This document shows positions 37,706 through 49,598 of a stretch of 64,000 nucleotides of DNA, piece by piece. Numbering within the stretch: position 1 is the stretch's first letter; each line of letters begins with the position of its first letter. The position numbers were made by a program, and so were the translations under genes. This DNA is from Rhyacophila brunnea. Its lineage: Eukaryota; Arthropoda; Insecta; Trichoptera; Rhyacophilidae. The stretch spans positions 434,001-498,000 of the forward strand of contig JAGYXB010000438.1 of the NCBI GenBank assembly GCA_022495005.1, written 5' to 3'. Under the pieces are notes generated by a model. It did not search any database. It was not told the DNA's origin and worked only from the letters and a program-made list of their open reading frames with translations.

Positions 37706-38205
37706 TTACAAGATAAAAAGAACTTTTTATATACCACGTTTTTAAATTGTCTGTTGAATCATATAAACTTGACAATTCTATGTATTAATAATTTAGGACA
37801 AATAATAAGGCAATTATCAACAAATCATTTGTTTGCTGTTTTGCAACAAACAATATAGAATACTGAAATGTCATTTTGATTTCCATATTAACGCACGTAT
37901 ATATCAATAATTTAGTTGCTAGGACCACCTTCTTAGCAACCAATAATAGTGGATTTGATTACGGATTTCTTCCGAAATAACTTTTCATACAAAACAGAAT
38001 TAACTGAAAATTAATACAATTCTGCTTAAAGATGGCTAAAAGTATTAAAAGAATGCATTGGCATCGTGTTCTGATATATTCAAAAAGTTTCAGATGTCTA
38101 GCTAGTCGGGAAGTTAGTTAAAAATCGATTTCAAGATTTGTACTGGATAGACAACCACCGGACAAACAAGAATACGAGCTAAGAAAAACGTGGTAATAAA
38201 AATGC
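37706..38205 (-). repeat. ~0.5-kb repeat family (CCACGTTTTTC), copy 2, inverted
   Basis: Reverse complement of the copy at 34795-35308 with small differences. The two face each other across about 2.4 kb and could form a long stem if co-transcribed. Confidence 0.75.
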
Positions 38206-39999
38206 AAGTTTTGATTTAGCTCCGGTTTCGACAATGCTGTAGGAATCATATTATTTATTGGTGACACAAGGCTCTATGTTGTACATAATATTATATTATA
38301 TAGTTGAGTGTTTTATTTAATGAATTTCATACTTGCAAAATCTTTATTTGTGTTTATTTCAAAACTATGTTGTTGTAGATAGACCCCTATGATCCAAAAT
38401 TCCTAACGCCCTGAAATGTAATATCACAATATTACAATGCTGTTATAATAAAACGTACCTAATAGGTACACATAACAAGGTGTTACCTATTGCTAATTCA
38501 ATTATCGAGTCTTAAATGTAAATTAAGTGTGGTAAAATTTAACAATGAGAAATGGGACAAATCTCACTAAATAAAATAAACGTGAATTGAGATAGCAAGG
38601 CGTGCAAGACGTCCCCATATTAATCGAGGCCTGGTTCTTTGTTATGTTCTAGCAATTCTTTCTTTATGATATGGACGTTAAACCAAGATATCACGGATTA
38701 TTAGGTTTTCGAGATGTGGCTGTATAGTCGCATCTTCAAAATTCCTTGGACTGACCGAGTGATAAATTTAATGGGATCGAGAACTGGTAGAAATCTACAG
38801 TACCTTGACCACATTATACGATGACAATAGTACAGCTAACTAAATTGTTATCCAAATAAATATCAATAGCAGAGGACGACGCCACATTTCGTAGCTTAAG
38901 AACCTCATAAGTACTGGATAGCCGATGATAGAGCAAAGATCGCCCTCAGGTGTGCGCCAAACGGGGGTGTTAGGAGTGCGAAACATCCTTGCGGCAAAAG
39001 TCTTATGAACCAGTCACCAGAAAATGAACGAGTCAATATTTCAAGTAAAAACTATTTGTCTCTTGGGCTTGTTTCATGGATAGTATAAAAAGTCGCCTGC
39101 GGCTTTATTCAGTATCATTAAAGATTACTTTATAAATCTAGATATATATCGATCGTTCCAAGTCGTTGTGCATTTATAGTTCAGAATTAATAAGGAAAAT
39201 ATGATATAATTTTTGTTTCAATATTTCCACTAAAAATCATGTATAATTAAGGTGGGAACAGCAGACACCCTTGGCTTGTCCCTAATCACCCTGAAGCTGT
39301 ACGGCCTTCGTTAGGGAATTATTGCACAATATGAAAAGATGTTCGTATTGTAATCGACTGCATGTGAGAAATAATCTGTTGGAGCAAGTGGTCTGAAGAA
39401 CATCTGAGGGTTCGAGTATAAAACGCATCGCAATGCAAGATACCGACGCTGTTTCCCAAACTACAAAATAGTTTCAAAGCTAGAAAAAACGTTGAGAACC
39501 GCTGAACGCAGTGATGTATCTATTTTTTTTTTTAATTAAACCGATATTTACGTCAATTTACTCCTCGCTTACATTAAAAATATATTAAACGGCCGAATCG
39601 CTATCCGATATAAACAGAATATAATATATATCGTATATTATTATTATATTTTAGTTGATATGCGTGCGCGGGTGTTTTTAGAGATTTTTTTCTACTCTAG
39701 AATGCAAACTGTTAGATAAAAATAATTCTGCAGTGTCCGCGTGCGCAATTTTAATAGTCCAAACAAGTCTAGAGTTATGAGATATTTTATAGTTTCAGAC
39801 TGTTGATACTAATAATTTGTTATTATTCGGCTGAAACTAGTAAAAAAATGCTTGCAAAAATATCTTTTCCTCTGCAGGATCCGTCTTTTATTCTCTTTCT
39901 CCAATTATATTTAAAAAAAAAAAAAGATGCTAGTACATATTATTTCAGTTTCTCGACGGTCTTAAAGACGTGTCTCTCAAATTTGAGGCATTATACCTC
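38206..39999. other. AT-rich stretch with no recognised element
   Basis: No gene or repeat recognised in about 1.8 kb between the repeat copy 37706-38205 and the element at 40000. Confidence 0.5.
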
Positions 40000-40598
40000 C
40001 AGTGGCGAAGGGTGGAAGTAGGCTGTTAAGATCTGCCATAAATAGTGCAAACTAAACGTTAATAGTCATATCTACGTATTTGTTTTCATTGAAACAAAAC
40101 TACAGTTTACAGATGGTGTTGGTTAGTTTTTTTTTAAATTCAATTAAACCTTGCGAAAACCAAGGCATAATAGATAATATTAAAAAAATACGTGTCTATC
40201 TATAAAATATCTAAAATTATGCAATTAATTCATACATAGCTTTGGATATTTTATACTTAGATAGAATAATATATTTTATCTATTATAGTTTGGTTCAGGC
40301 AGGTTTTAATGAATTAAAAAAAAATAAACTAACAATATGTATAATAATGTATTCTTAATCCAACGAAAACCAATAAGTATGAATGAAAAAGTGACCACAA
40401 TTTTGTTGTACCGCCCAAAATATACCAAAACTATTATGGTTTGGTTTAGATAGGGTTTAATTGATTTTTAAAGACAAACCAACACCATCTGTAAATTGTA
40501 GTCGTAGTTCAATTAAAACAAATAACGTATTTCTAACAAAGTTTAATGTGCACTATTTATGGCGGATCTTAACAGCTTACCTCCACCCTTCGCTAATG
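40000..40598. mobile_element. Long-TIR element, CAGTGGCGAAGGGTGG family, copy 1
   Basis: Left end CAGTGGCGAAGGGTGGAAGT, right end ACCTCCACCCTTCGCTAATG. The terminal inverted repeat runs well over 100 bp (GCCATAAATAGTGCA..., ACAGATGGTGTTGG...). A second, inner inverted pair contains CCATAATAG/CTATTATGG. CAGTGGCG ends are hAT-like, but the flanking octamers do not match, so the superfamily is inferred from the ends only. Confidence 0.7.
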
Positions 40599-40643
40599 GT
40601 GTACATAGACTTCCTGAACATCACAATCATTGTAGGATCGTAA

Positions 40644-41256
40644 CAGTGACATCCATAGTCAAAATTTTAGGTACGCGGAGGTGTGTGGCAGGTTTGGAGG
40701 CACCCTTATGATAATCTTGACTGTACTAGCCGACATTAAAATATATATTAAAGTGGGTATAATATATTACAATATCTAATAGTTATGTAATCAGAATTTT
40801 TTATGCTTCGATACTCAAAAGAATTTCAATTTCAATTATTTTTTTAAACATATTGTGGACATTACAAATTATAAGTATAAGGCGTCCGTAGCATGACATG
40901 AAACATTATTATAAAGAAAAAAAAGTAATAAAAGCGATAAAAATGAAAATATAAAAAGAGAAATAATATAAACATACAAAATCAGTGAAAATACAATGAT
41001 ACATACTTATATAGAAGTTCAAAGAAGTACACCGAGTGGAATATATCAACACCCGAAGCAATTTGGTTGAACATAGTTATCGCTCTCCCAATTGGCATTA
41101 CCAATGGCGTGTTGGTTCTGCACCTTGGGAGAATAAACAACTGTTGCTCTCTATTTCTAAGATAGTCATCAGGGCAACCGCATAGTCTGCTTTGGAAACC
41201 CCCCTAAAAAATTGTAATATAACGCATGCCCTGCCTACCCCCAAGGGACGTCACTG
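40644..41256. mobile_element. Possible degraded copy of CAGTGACGTYCC family
   Basis: The right end CTGCCTACCCCCAAGGGACG followed by TCACTG is clear (ends 41256). The left end CAGTGACATCC is weaker. The flanking octamers GATCGTAA and AGTCGCAA match at 5 of 8. The segment 40985-41165 inside resembles 42925-43060. Confidence 0.4.
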
Positions 41257-41279
41257 AGTCGCAAATCGTTTCGAAGAAT

Positions 41280-41922
41280 GGCCAGATCTTAGTCCTAATA
41301 TTTATTAGCTCGAGCTTGGCCAGATCTTAGTCCTAATATTTATTAGCTCGAGCTTGGCCAGATCTTAGTCCTAATATTTATTAGCTCGAGCTTGGCCAGA
41401 TCTTAGTCCTAATATTTATTAGCTCGAGCTTGGCCAGATCTTAGTCCTAATATTTATTAGCTCGAGCTTGGCCAGATCTTAGTCCTAATATTTATTAGCT
41501 CGAGCTTGGCCAGATCTTAGTCCTAATATTTATTAGCTCGAGCTTGGCCAGATCTTAGTCCTAATATTTATTAGCTCGAGCTTGGCCAGATCTTAGTCCT
41601 AATATTTATTAGCTCGAGCTTGGCCAGATCTTAGTCCTAATATTTATTAGCTCGAGCTTGGCCAGATCTTAGTCCTAATATTTATTAGCTCGAGCTTGGC
41701 CAGATCTTAGTCCTAATATTTATTAGCTCGAGCTTGGCCAGATCTTAGTCCTAATATTTATTAGCTCGAGCTTGGCCAGATCTTAGTCCTAATATTTATT
41801 AGCTCGAGCTTGGCCAGATCTTAGTCCTAATATTTATTAGCTCGAGCTTGGCCAGATCTTAGTCCTAATATTTATTAGCTCGAGCTTGGCCAGATCTTAG
41901 TCCTAATATTTATTAGCTCGAG
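41280..41922. repeat. 38-bp satellite array, about 17 units
   Basis: The unit reads GGCCAGATCTTAGTCCTAAT then ATTTATTAGCTCGAGCTT. It repeats head to tail 16.9 times with no difference that I can see between units. Each unit is made of palindromic modules: AGATCT, CTAATA-TT-TATTAG and GCTCGAGC. The array starts 23 bp after the end of a hAT-like fragment. The near-zero divergence implies recent expansion or homogenisation; the true copy number may be mis-assembled. Confidence 0.95.
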
Positions 41923-42133
41923 ATTTAATACATTTTTATTGCACATAATATAAACAATGTTGTATTGGTTGTCAAAACATAGGACAAAAAACAAGTGAAA
42001 GCTTAAATAACTCAAAGTGTAGAGGTCACCAGTGAAACGTTAAATATCAGAATCATAGGTGGATATCGAATCTTCGTCACTAAGTATAAGAAATTAAGCT
42101 TTATATTAGGAGTCGTATGGTGGTTTAGGTACC

Positions 42134-42710
42134 CAGTGACGTCCCTTGACTAAATACCGCCCCTAGGCAGCGCCAAAATGCCGCCCCATTTTTATACAGT
42201 ACATCATCCTTTCATGACTCCAATATATAAGAAATGTGTTATATAGATACATTACTAACAAAATATATACCACTAAATCTAATTTAAATGCCATCTCTAC
42301 TTCAATAGACAACATTGCGAGTCCACGGTTTCAGATACATTTAAAAATACACCTGACAACTTTCAAACCTCGTGAGTGACTGGCAAAATAATTCGATAAA
42401 TCAATTATGTAAGTATGTATCTACCTACCTATAATTCGCAAATCTGCACGTGTCATTTCTGGTCATCAAGGACGTGAGGTCCAAGGACAATGGAAATAAG
42501 CTAGACATCGCAGTTAAACCTTTTATGTTAATTAATACATTTTGTTTCCAGCGTGAGCTGATTTTTTTTAATGGGCAGATATTTCCGTTGTTACTAAGTT
42601 TAGGTACCTATTTCTATATATACCTTATGATTCTTCTTGATTTGCCACCCTTCGAGTAACTGCCGCCCCCAAGCGACGCTCAATCTGCCTACCCCCACGG
42701 GACGTCACTG
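42134..42710 (+). mobile_element. hAT-type element, CAGTGACGTYCC family, copy 2
   Basis: 577 bp, ends CAGTGACGTCCC / GGGACGTCACTG, perfect 8-bp target duplication TAGGTACC (42126-42133 and 42711-42718). It is an internally shortened relative of the element at 33477-34241. Confidence 0.93.
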
Positions 42711-42924
42711 TAGGTACCTAGGTATTACTAATATTCTTTAATTTAAGTAATTAAACGTGATTAGGATGTTTCAAATACAAATTTATTTATTTACGAATCA
42801 TAAATTGAATACGTTCACAATATAATAATATGGCAAACAAAACAGTGTAATTAGAAGAGTAAATGATGTTTATCATCATAAAAAGTACACTAAATGACCA
42901 TACTTTAAGAATTTATAAAACATC

Positions 42925-43060
42925 CACCTCAACACCCATACGCAAGTGTAATATATCAATATCCGAAGCATTTTGTTTTGACACAGTTACTGCCCATCCA
43001 ATAGGCATTACAAGAGTCAGGTTTGTTCTGCACCTTGTCAAAAGAATGAGTGATAACTGT
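42925..43060 (+). repeat. Dispersed repeat shared with 40985-41165
   Basis: Common phrases include AATATATCAA(T/C)A(T/C)CCGAAGCA and GTTCTGCACCTTG. It falls in a 96-codon open frame (42863-43153) of unknown nature. Confidence 0.5.
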
Positions 43061-43153
43061 ATTTTAATAATAGTACAAATTTGTAGCGTTTTAGTAATAA
43101 TTGAATGGGTCAATGAGAAATGGGATCAGTTCTTAAAAGAGATTGAAAAATAA

Positions 43154-44200
43154 TATTTACGGGTAAACGGGTGCATTTCTCAAAATGAGTCGCCACGTTA
43201 TCAATAAATTGAGGCCTCAATTTAGACATGCTATACAATATATTACGTCGTATAGTTCGCTATTTTAATTTCTGAATTATTTTCTCAAAAACTCACAACT
43301 GTAACTCAAAATATATCGACTGAAATCAACAAACATTAAATAAAATTAAAACAAAATGCCTCAAAATATATACTTATAGAATTGTCGTGAATTTACATAT
43401 TTAGAAAAAGGAAACATTCGTGGCAAATATTTCGAATTATTCTATAACTTATAGAAAGATTTTTTTGTACCCGGACTTTGGTAAAATTTAGCAGTTCTAA
43501 AATATTATGATTTATACATATTTACAACTTTCAACAGAATAAATGTAGGTAGGTAGGTACTTCAGGTTGCGATAAAATATCTATTGTTTGAAATATATTT
43601 TAATAGTTATATTTATTGATAAGTACTTCTTTGTTTCTATAATATGTTTGACGAATACCGGTATTAATACCGGTAGAGTAAGGCAGAGGTAGAGTTAAGA
43701 TATACCGAAATACCGATATTGATATTATATTCATTCGGTATTGCAATCCCTAATTGTAGTGTGGCTGCATTTTAAAATATTGTTGGTGACCATAGACAAA
43801 AGACATCTTAAAATAAAAATAATATAGAAAAGCGCAACCCTGTGTTTTTCCGCCCAAGTATTAGAAGCTTCTTCTACAATAGACTAACTAAAGGTATATT
43901 GCAGATTACTAGTTTGACCTTCACTATTAATATCCATACTAGTATCAGCGCTTCTTAACTCTGATATCTTTACAGTTTTATGGCAACATCTTTCAAGATG
44001 AATCTAGTATTTAATTTTAGTTAATTAACTAGATTTGAATCTAAATATTTCTGTATAAGGGCAGTATTTTCTAAGGAACTGTCGACATTTTAGTATATTA
44101 AATTTAATACAAATTGACGTGGTGAGAATTGTGCTGATATAAGTACATAATACAAGTTAAATATCATCAGCTGGGATCGATCCACTGCTGGGTGAAGGGC
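43154..44200. other. AT-rich, one probable hAT end only
   Basis: ACCGGTATTAATACCGGT near 43657 and, on the minus strand, AGGGATTGCAATACCGAAT near 43735-43752 look like subterminal and terminal motifs of a hAT-type element. No complete element seen. Confidence 0.4.
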
Positions 44201-44217
44201 TCTTCTAGCTCCCTCCA

Positions 44218-44430
44218 CTGTTCTCAGTAGAGGTGAGTTGGAAATACTGTCACTAGTTTGTGTACTCAAGTTTCGGATGAAACTACCCATACTCAGTATG
44301 TGTGGCCCAATAAACTTATTCCAAAAAACTTGTAATGATATCATCGTTAGTCGCTATTCTGTGCACTCGCCAGTTGGTAGACTTTCAACACTATTGACAT
44401 TAAATGCGCGCGAACGAGATAGCACTTGAA
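44218..44430 (+). repeat. Dispersed repeat, inverted partner at 63820-64000
   Basis: Contains GAAACTACCCATACTCAGTA and GGCCCAATAAACTTATTCCA, present in reverse complement at the right edge of the window. It is preceded by a LINE-like phrase (GATCGATCCACTGCTGGGTG) at about 44176. Confidence 0.6.
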
Positions 44431-45052
44431 TATAGGTATATTTTAATTTATTAGTCTATTGCGTTCGAATGCATGAATAATAGGTCATACATTTTGTGTC
44501 GCAGCACAGTGGTGAGATGACGCACAGGCTTAGGCTTGTTATATGAAGGCTCAAAACATGTTGAAAATTTAAAAAAAATCACTGTTATTCATTTTTGTTA
44601 ACAAGAATATTGTAACCTAACAGAAAAACAACTCATAAATTTAAAATGTGTTTAAATTTTTATAATAAATGGGACTTTTCGACAAGCGGAGCTCAACGTA
44701 TTTTTAGCGATTCTATTGAAGCCGATACAAATCGAACAATCAAATACTAATAATATGGAGTTGGGTTTTAGTTTCAGTTGAGTATGAAACTTTTGTCGCA
44801 TACGCACGTCAAACGCTCTATATAGTATTCCAAATACTAGTAAGTATTTTGGAACAAGTTTCTATACTAAGTATTTTTTTATAGCTTCAAAGTCGACCAG
44901 TTTTCCTATCTCTAAAAACCACCTGTCTCTCCAGATTATTCGGCCCCCACCGAACAATATATCCAAAAAATTAGTAGGATATGTCTCAGACATATTGTCG
45001 AGAGCCATGTACTCTTATTGTAAGATAAATCAAAAGTTTTAGTTTCAACTCT

Positions 45053-45497
45053 GCCTAACCAAACCATAATAGTTTAGGTATGCGATGGGTGATCCGCTAT
45101 AAATAGGGCACACTCTTTCAGTCATACTTATTTGTTTTCGTTGAATTAAGAATATAAATATTAACGATTATATTGTTTAGTATTTGAAAATTTATTTAGC
45201 CATGCCTAAACCAAAAGATTATATGTAGATACAAAATATTCTTCTATTTATAAAATATCTAAAATTGTGTTTGATTTAATGGCATAATTTTAGATATTTT
45301 ATAGATAAACAAATATTTTTTGACTATTATCTACTATGACTTGGATTAGGCAGGGATTAATTGTATTTAAAAAACTAACAAACACTATTTACACATTGTA
45401 GTCTTAGTTCAATGAAAACAAATACGTATGACTGACAAAGCTTAGTGTGCACTATTTATGACGGATCTTAACAGCCTACCTCCACCCTTCGCAACTG
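45053..45497. mobile_element. Long-TIR CAGTGGCGAAGGGTGG family, copy 2, left-truncated
   Basis: The right end is intact (GCCTACCTCCACCCTTCGCA then ACTG). The inner inverted pair CCATAATAG... is recognisable at 45063, and the outer left end is missing. Confidence 0.6.
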
Positions 45498-46059
45498 TGC
45501 CATGTCATTAATATTGCTAAACTTATATTATCTAATTATAAGAAAACTCACAAGTCAGTGAATAAGAAAAATTAATTTTGAACAAGTTGAGAGCCACTGG
45601 TGAATTATTTGTACCCACTTATATTTCTTTTAAAGTGCATCACATTATTATATAACACACTCGCGTAACATTCAGCTGTGTGTAATAAATTTGCATGCGT
45701 GTTGGTGTGATTTTTTTTTATATCGCGCACCCATCTGATAACAGGCAAATCTATTTGCAAATTGTTTGACCCGAGACCATTACGTTTGTGTGGGTAATTT
45801 ATTATTTTATAGTTTTGGTGGTGTGAGTGGTGAGCTTGCTAGACTTAAAAATAAAAATTCTCAACTAGACAAAAAAAAAATGATGGCTGTACTAATCTTA
45901 ATGCTTTTCTAGAAAATGTTGCAAGTATTATTAGACATTGCAGTGAATTCAAATCGAAGCGATCGCCCGCAAGACTAACAAACGTACAAACCTCATAAAT
46001 CTTGACAACGTTTAGTTTTAAAGTATACATTTTAAACATATATATAAGTATGAACATAC

Positions 46060-46206
46060 ATAACTTGAGAACACCTCAAATAGGTATATACCTACTAGAA
46101 AAAATCATATTTGGAAAATAATACGATGCTCGACGGGATTTGAACCCGCATAACCATTGGTATCGCGCCACCGCGCATTAACCAATTATGCTACGAACCT
46201 CCTATC
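46060..46206 (-). repeat. tRNA-like SINE-like piece, copy 2
   Basis: Minus strand: box A match TAGCATAATTGG and box B match GGTTCAAATCC, T-arm GCGGG/CCCGT, D-arm GCAT/ATGC. The acceptor stem pairs at 6 of 7, with one G-T wobble. The anticodon stem does not form, so this is not a working tRNA. It resembles tRNA-Ile/Val overall and shares its body start with 32968-33075, which points to a tRNA-derived SINE. Confidence 0.5.
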
Positions 46207-46439
46207 TAATTGCGACAATTTAAACTACATAGTAGGTCCTACATGAAATGCTTACCAAATTGCGTTATTATTGACTATCGGTTTCTGTGTATTAAATCAA
46301 GGATTATTAATTACCTTAATTACTAATCGACGCCCGGCTCTCGACAAATATTTTAGTTATAACGTTACAAGAAATACAAGAAATCACTAAAAATACACGG
46401 AGTACCCTTAAGTTTACGGAATACCATTTGGAGAACACT

Positions 46440-46716
46440 TGGTATAAACTCTCCACCTTCATAAAACTCCAGAGGCTAAACTGGGCAGGCCATGTCCAGC
46501 GCATGCCTGAGTCGAAGTTCGAAGTTCGAAGGAAATCCAGTGGGGAAAAGACCAGTGGGAAAGGCACGCACACGATGGGGTGACAACATTACAAAAGATG
46601 CCAACCAGCTGCTTAAAATCATGAACTGGAAAAGACGTGCGGAGGACCGTTCCGGCTGGAGGACGGCGGTGGAGGAGGCCAGGGCTCGACTTGAGCTATA
46701 GCGCCATCGAATACGA
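46440..46716 (+). pseudogene. LINE 3' end: reverse-transcriptase ORF tail, frameshifted
   Basis: Reads KLQRLNWAGHVQRMPES, then, after a 7-bp micro-duplication (TTCGAAG repeated at 46516-46530) that shifts frame, GNPVGKRPVGKARTRWGDNI and NWKRRAEDRSGWRTAVEEA to a TAG at about 46699. The 'L.W.GHV.RM...G.R...RW.D.....W...A.DR..W...VEEA' pattern is the standard C-terminal tail of non-LTR retrotransposon polyproteins. Flanked by ATTTGGAGAACACT at 46426-46439 and 46717-46730, the target duplication of a 5'-truncated insertion. Confidence 0.85.
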
Positions 46717-46739
46717 ATTTGGAGAACACTAATGTAGAA

Positions 46740-46809
46740 TATTGGCGATAAGTTGGGGGGGCGCCAAACACCGTGGCCTAGGGGCCCGCTTTAGGTTGTG
46801 GGGGCCATG
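46740..46809. mobile_element. CATGGCCCCCA family fragment, right end
   Basis: AAGTTGGGGGGGCGCCAAAC through GGTTGTGGGGGCCATG matches the right part of the copies at 48715 and 59219. The LINE tail at 46440-46716 lies inside this copy: the family phrase 'GGAATACC...GGGAACAC' occurs on both sides of it. Confidence 0.7.
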
Positions 46810-48714
46810 ATTATAGCCTATCTTAATTATATTTATTGGATGAATCTGTTCTGCGGTTGAAACGTATTAAGAAGGTTATTCGTCACTCAACAGTCAAATC
46901 ATGCAGGTCGTTACGAAACCCTGGCGAAGAAGAATATGAAGTATTATGTACTCCATTCATCTAAATAATTTGTATTTTTTATCATTCCTAGGGTGGGGGT
47001 CTGAGCTTGAAACTCCTGAGCTGAATGTCCAGTATTATTATATTATAACATAATAATTATTTTGTTGTTACGATAATAATATTGTAGTGAACTACGTGAC
47101 CAATCGTTATAGATAAAAGTACATAATATATGTTGCATAAAAGAAAGTGACATCTGTACAAATCAGAGATGTATTCTTAATATTATTATAGACAGATAAC
47201 AGAAAATATCTAAAATATAATAATAAATTAATGTAATAATAAACAAAAATTAGTTGCAGTTGTCAGGCCAAAATAGTTTTTTCGGAGAAAGTTGAGTGAA
47301 AATAATCATGTTATGTAATAATTTTTAAATTATGAATTTTGTACTGCGCATCAGTCAAATATGAAAATAGATAAGTAGTGAGTAGAAGTAGGTACGTACT
47401 CAGGCATATAAAAAAGTTATTTTGATTAATAAACTGCATATTTTAATGACTATTTTATATGATTTGAGTTAGGTACCCTTATCTCTACCCGCCATGTATA
47501 AGCAGCCGCGATTTGTTCACGGTCGTCTTGTGTCAGGTCACGTGTCAGAATGAAAATTCGTCCACACTTCCTTCTCCCGAAACGAAGCTGCACGGGACTG
47601 ATGCAGCAACCATGCACCTTGATGCTTAAAGAAAGAGTTTTAGAAAATAAAAAAGAATCTTGACTTGCTCTTCCGTCATTTATCTTTAATAGCAAGGAGT
47701 TTGGGGTCATCTGTATCCGTGTACTGAAACTCTGCCGAAACCGGGTAAAATACAGTAAATATATTTAAGATACAGAATAAAACCTCTTTTTAAAATGAAA
47801 ATGAAGCCTAAATTAAATAATAATATTAATATACAAGTGCAGCTTAAAATATTTTACTAAGTTAAATTATTAACTTAATAGAATTGACGTCATGAATCGG
47901 AGACTGCGAGAAACAAAAGTTTTTTCTAAATCAGGAGTTAGAGAACTTTTTTTTTTAGTTTTAATCCAATATTTGTCGCAAATTATAATATTACCCGTTA
48001 CGATACTTACAGTAAACAATCTAATTGATCTAAAATGAAGAATATTTTTTTTCACAAGACAGTATTCAATTAAAGTTATAAAGAGTCTCATATAAAGCTA
48101 AGATTTTGAGTTGGTTACTTAGGCTTACTTGTTGAGGACACTGTTAAAAACTAGATGTTAAAACCCCTGTCTACATTTGGAAATTTTTCCGTTCGCTATA
48201 TGAACGAATATTGCATGCCTCAAACCGGTTTAAAAATGGCTGTTTGTCGTGAGGAAAATGCTAGCGCACGTAGCTAACTTTTTTTCAACATCACAAAACC
48301 GAATGATTCCGCAAAAAAACGTGTAATATTAGCATATTATACTATCATTTTATAAGTACCAAATAACCAAAAATACTATAATTTTTAAGGATTAAAAACG
48401 AAAATGTTTCGTGGACATAAATCTTTGTTTTATAAAAATATGACAACATTGCGTTAAATTTTGAAAACTATTTGATGTAGATACGTAACACGCTTTCAAC
48501 ATAATGCACGCGCAAAACTATTCGGTATTAAAAGCAAGAATTACAAAGTTGAAGTGAAGAGGAAGATGACATGATCAAATGTAGACATAGCTGAAGGGAC
48601 TGTATAGGCGTTTCAAATGTGGCTGTAGGTATAGGCGTTTCATGGGGAGGATCACGTCACCAACAAGGAAATTAATTTATAATATATAAATACCAATAAG
48701 TCAAGTGTAATGAT
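46810..48714. other. No gene recognised
   Basis: A segment at 47580-47640 shares GCACGGGACTGATG and CAACCATGCACC with 54430-54475, so a further dispersed repeat is present. The rest shows nothing I recognise. Confidence 0.45.
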
Positions 48715-49598
48715 CATGGCCCCCACAAGGGAGAGGGCTGACAGGGCTCTAGCCTGGGGGCCCGACGTGGCGATTCGACCAGTTAACTGAGATAAACACA
48801 CCACAAATTTACTGTAATAGTTTTAAAAAAGTGTAAAATCTTATTTTATAATTATTTTTAGTGTATTTCCTGACTAATGAAGATGGCTATTTACCCAATA
48901 TCCCGAAGGGTCGCATGTTACTTGACTACCACACAATGAAATCGTGATCAGTGCTTCATAATATAATGCCAACTCAATAATAAAACTAAAAACATCCGAA
49001 TTACCCCTAATTTCACCCCGCGGAACCTTAGGGTTTTACGGAATACCAGTAGGGAACACTACTTTAGAACATCACACTGCCCTCAACCTTAGCGATAGGT
49101 TGGGGGCCGCTAAACATCTTGACCTGAGGGTCTGCTTCAGGAATCAGGATATGGGGGCCATGGAAGTGTTGCCATCTTTGCAAAGTGGAATTATAGTACA
49201 GAGCCGCCAAAATTATAGTATTTGGGGAAAAAATATAGTACGCGTTGTCATATTCTGTTGAAAATGTATAGGTTTTTGTTCCTCAGAAACCAGACCCATT
49301 TTTATTTGGGTACCTACCCCTTCCGACCAAAAATGCTTACCGAAGAATTCAATAAATTTCATTTTAAACAAAAGTCAAGAGATTTTTTTGCAAAGTTCTC
49401 CAAATCTTCTTATATTGCGAAATTATCGCAACGGAACGGAAATATCGAAATTTTCGTACTTTTGACATACTTTTTCCGATATTCAAAATTATAGTATTTT
49501 GGGCGTACTATACGTGTTTTATATCGTAGATAATACGCGGACCAAAATGATAGTACAGATACTATAATTATAGTACGGTTGGCAGCACTGGGCCATGG
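48715..49598. mobile_element. CATGGCCCCCA family MITE, copy 2, interrupted by another MITE
   Basis: Left end CATGGCCCCCACAAGG at 48715; the right end GGGGGCCATG is reached at 49162. An element of the CAGTGTTGCC family (49164-49590) sits across that end and duplicated GGCCATGG. Reading past it, the outer flank GTAAAAAT pairs with the left flank GTAATGAT at 6 of 8 bases, so the original target duplication was split by the later insertion. Confidence 0.82.
49164..49590. mobile_element. hAT-type MITE, CAGTGTTGCC family, nested copy
   Basis: 427 bp with ends (A)AGTGTTGCCA / TTGGCAGCACTG and a perfect 8-bp target duplication GGCCATGG (49156-49163 and 49591-49598). Interior AT-rich with repeated 'AATTATAGTA' phrases. 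hAT by duplication length and ends. Confidence 0.88.

Noticed and set aside
41280..41922. CRISPR-like array
   Set aside because: Units abut head to tail with no spacers and the genome is an insect's; it is a satellite.
46127..46200. Functional tRNA gene (Ile/Val-like)
   Set aside because: Box A, box B, D-arm and T-arm are good, but the anticodon stem cannot form and the acceptor stem has a mismatch; the downstream body is shared with another copy.
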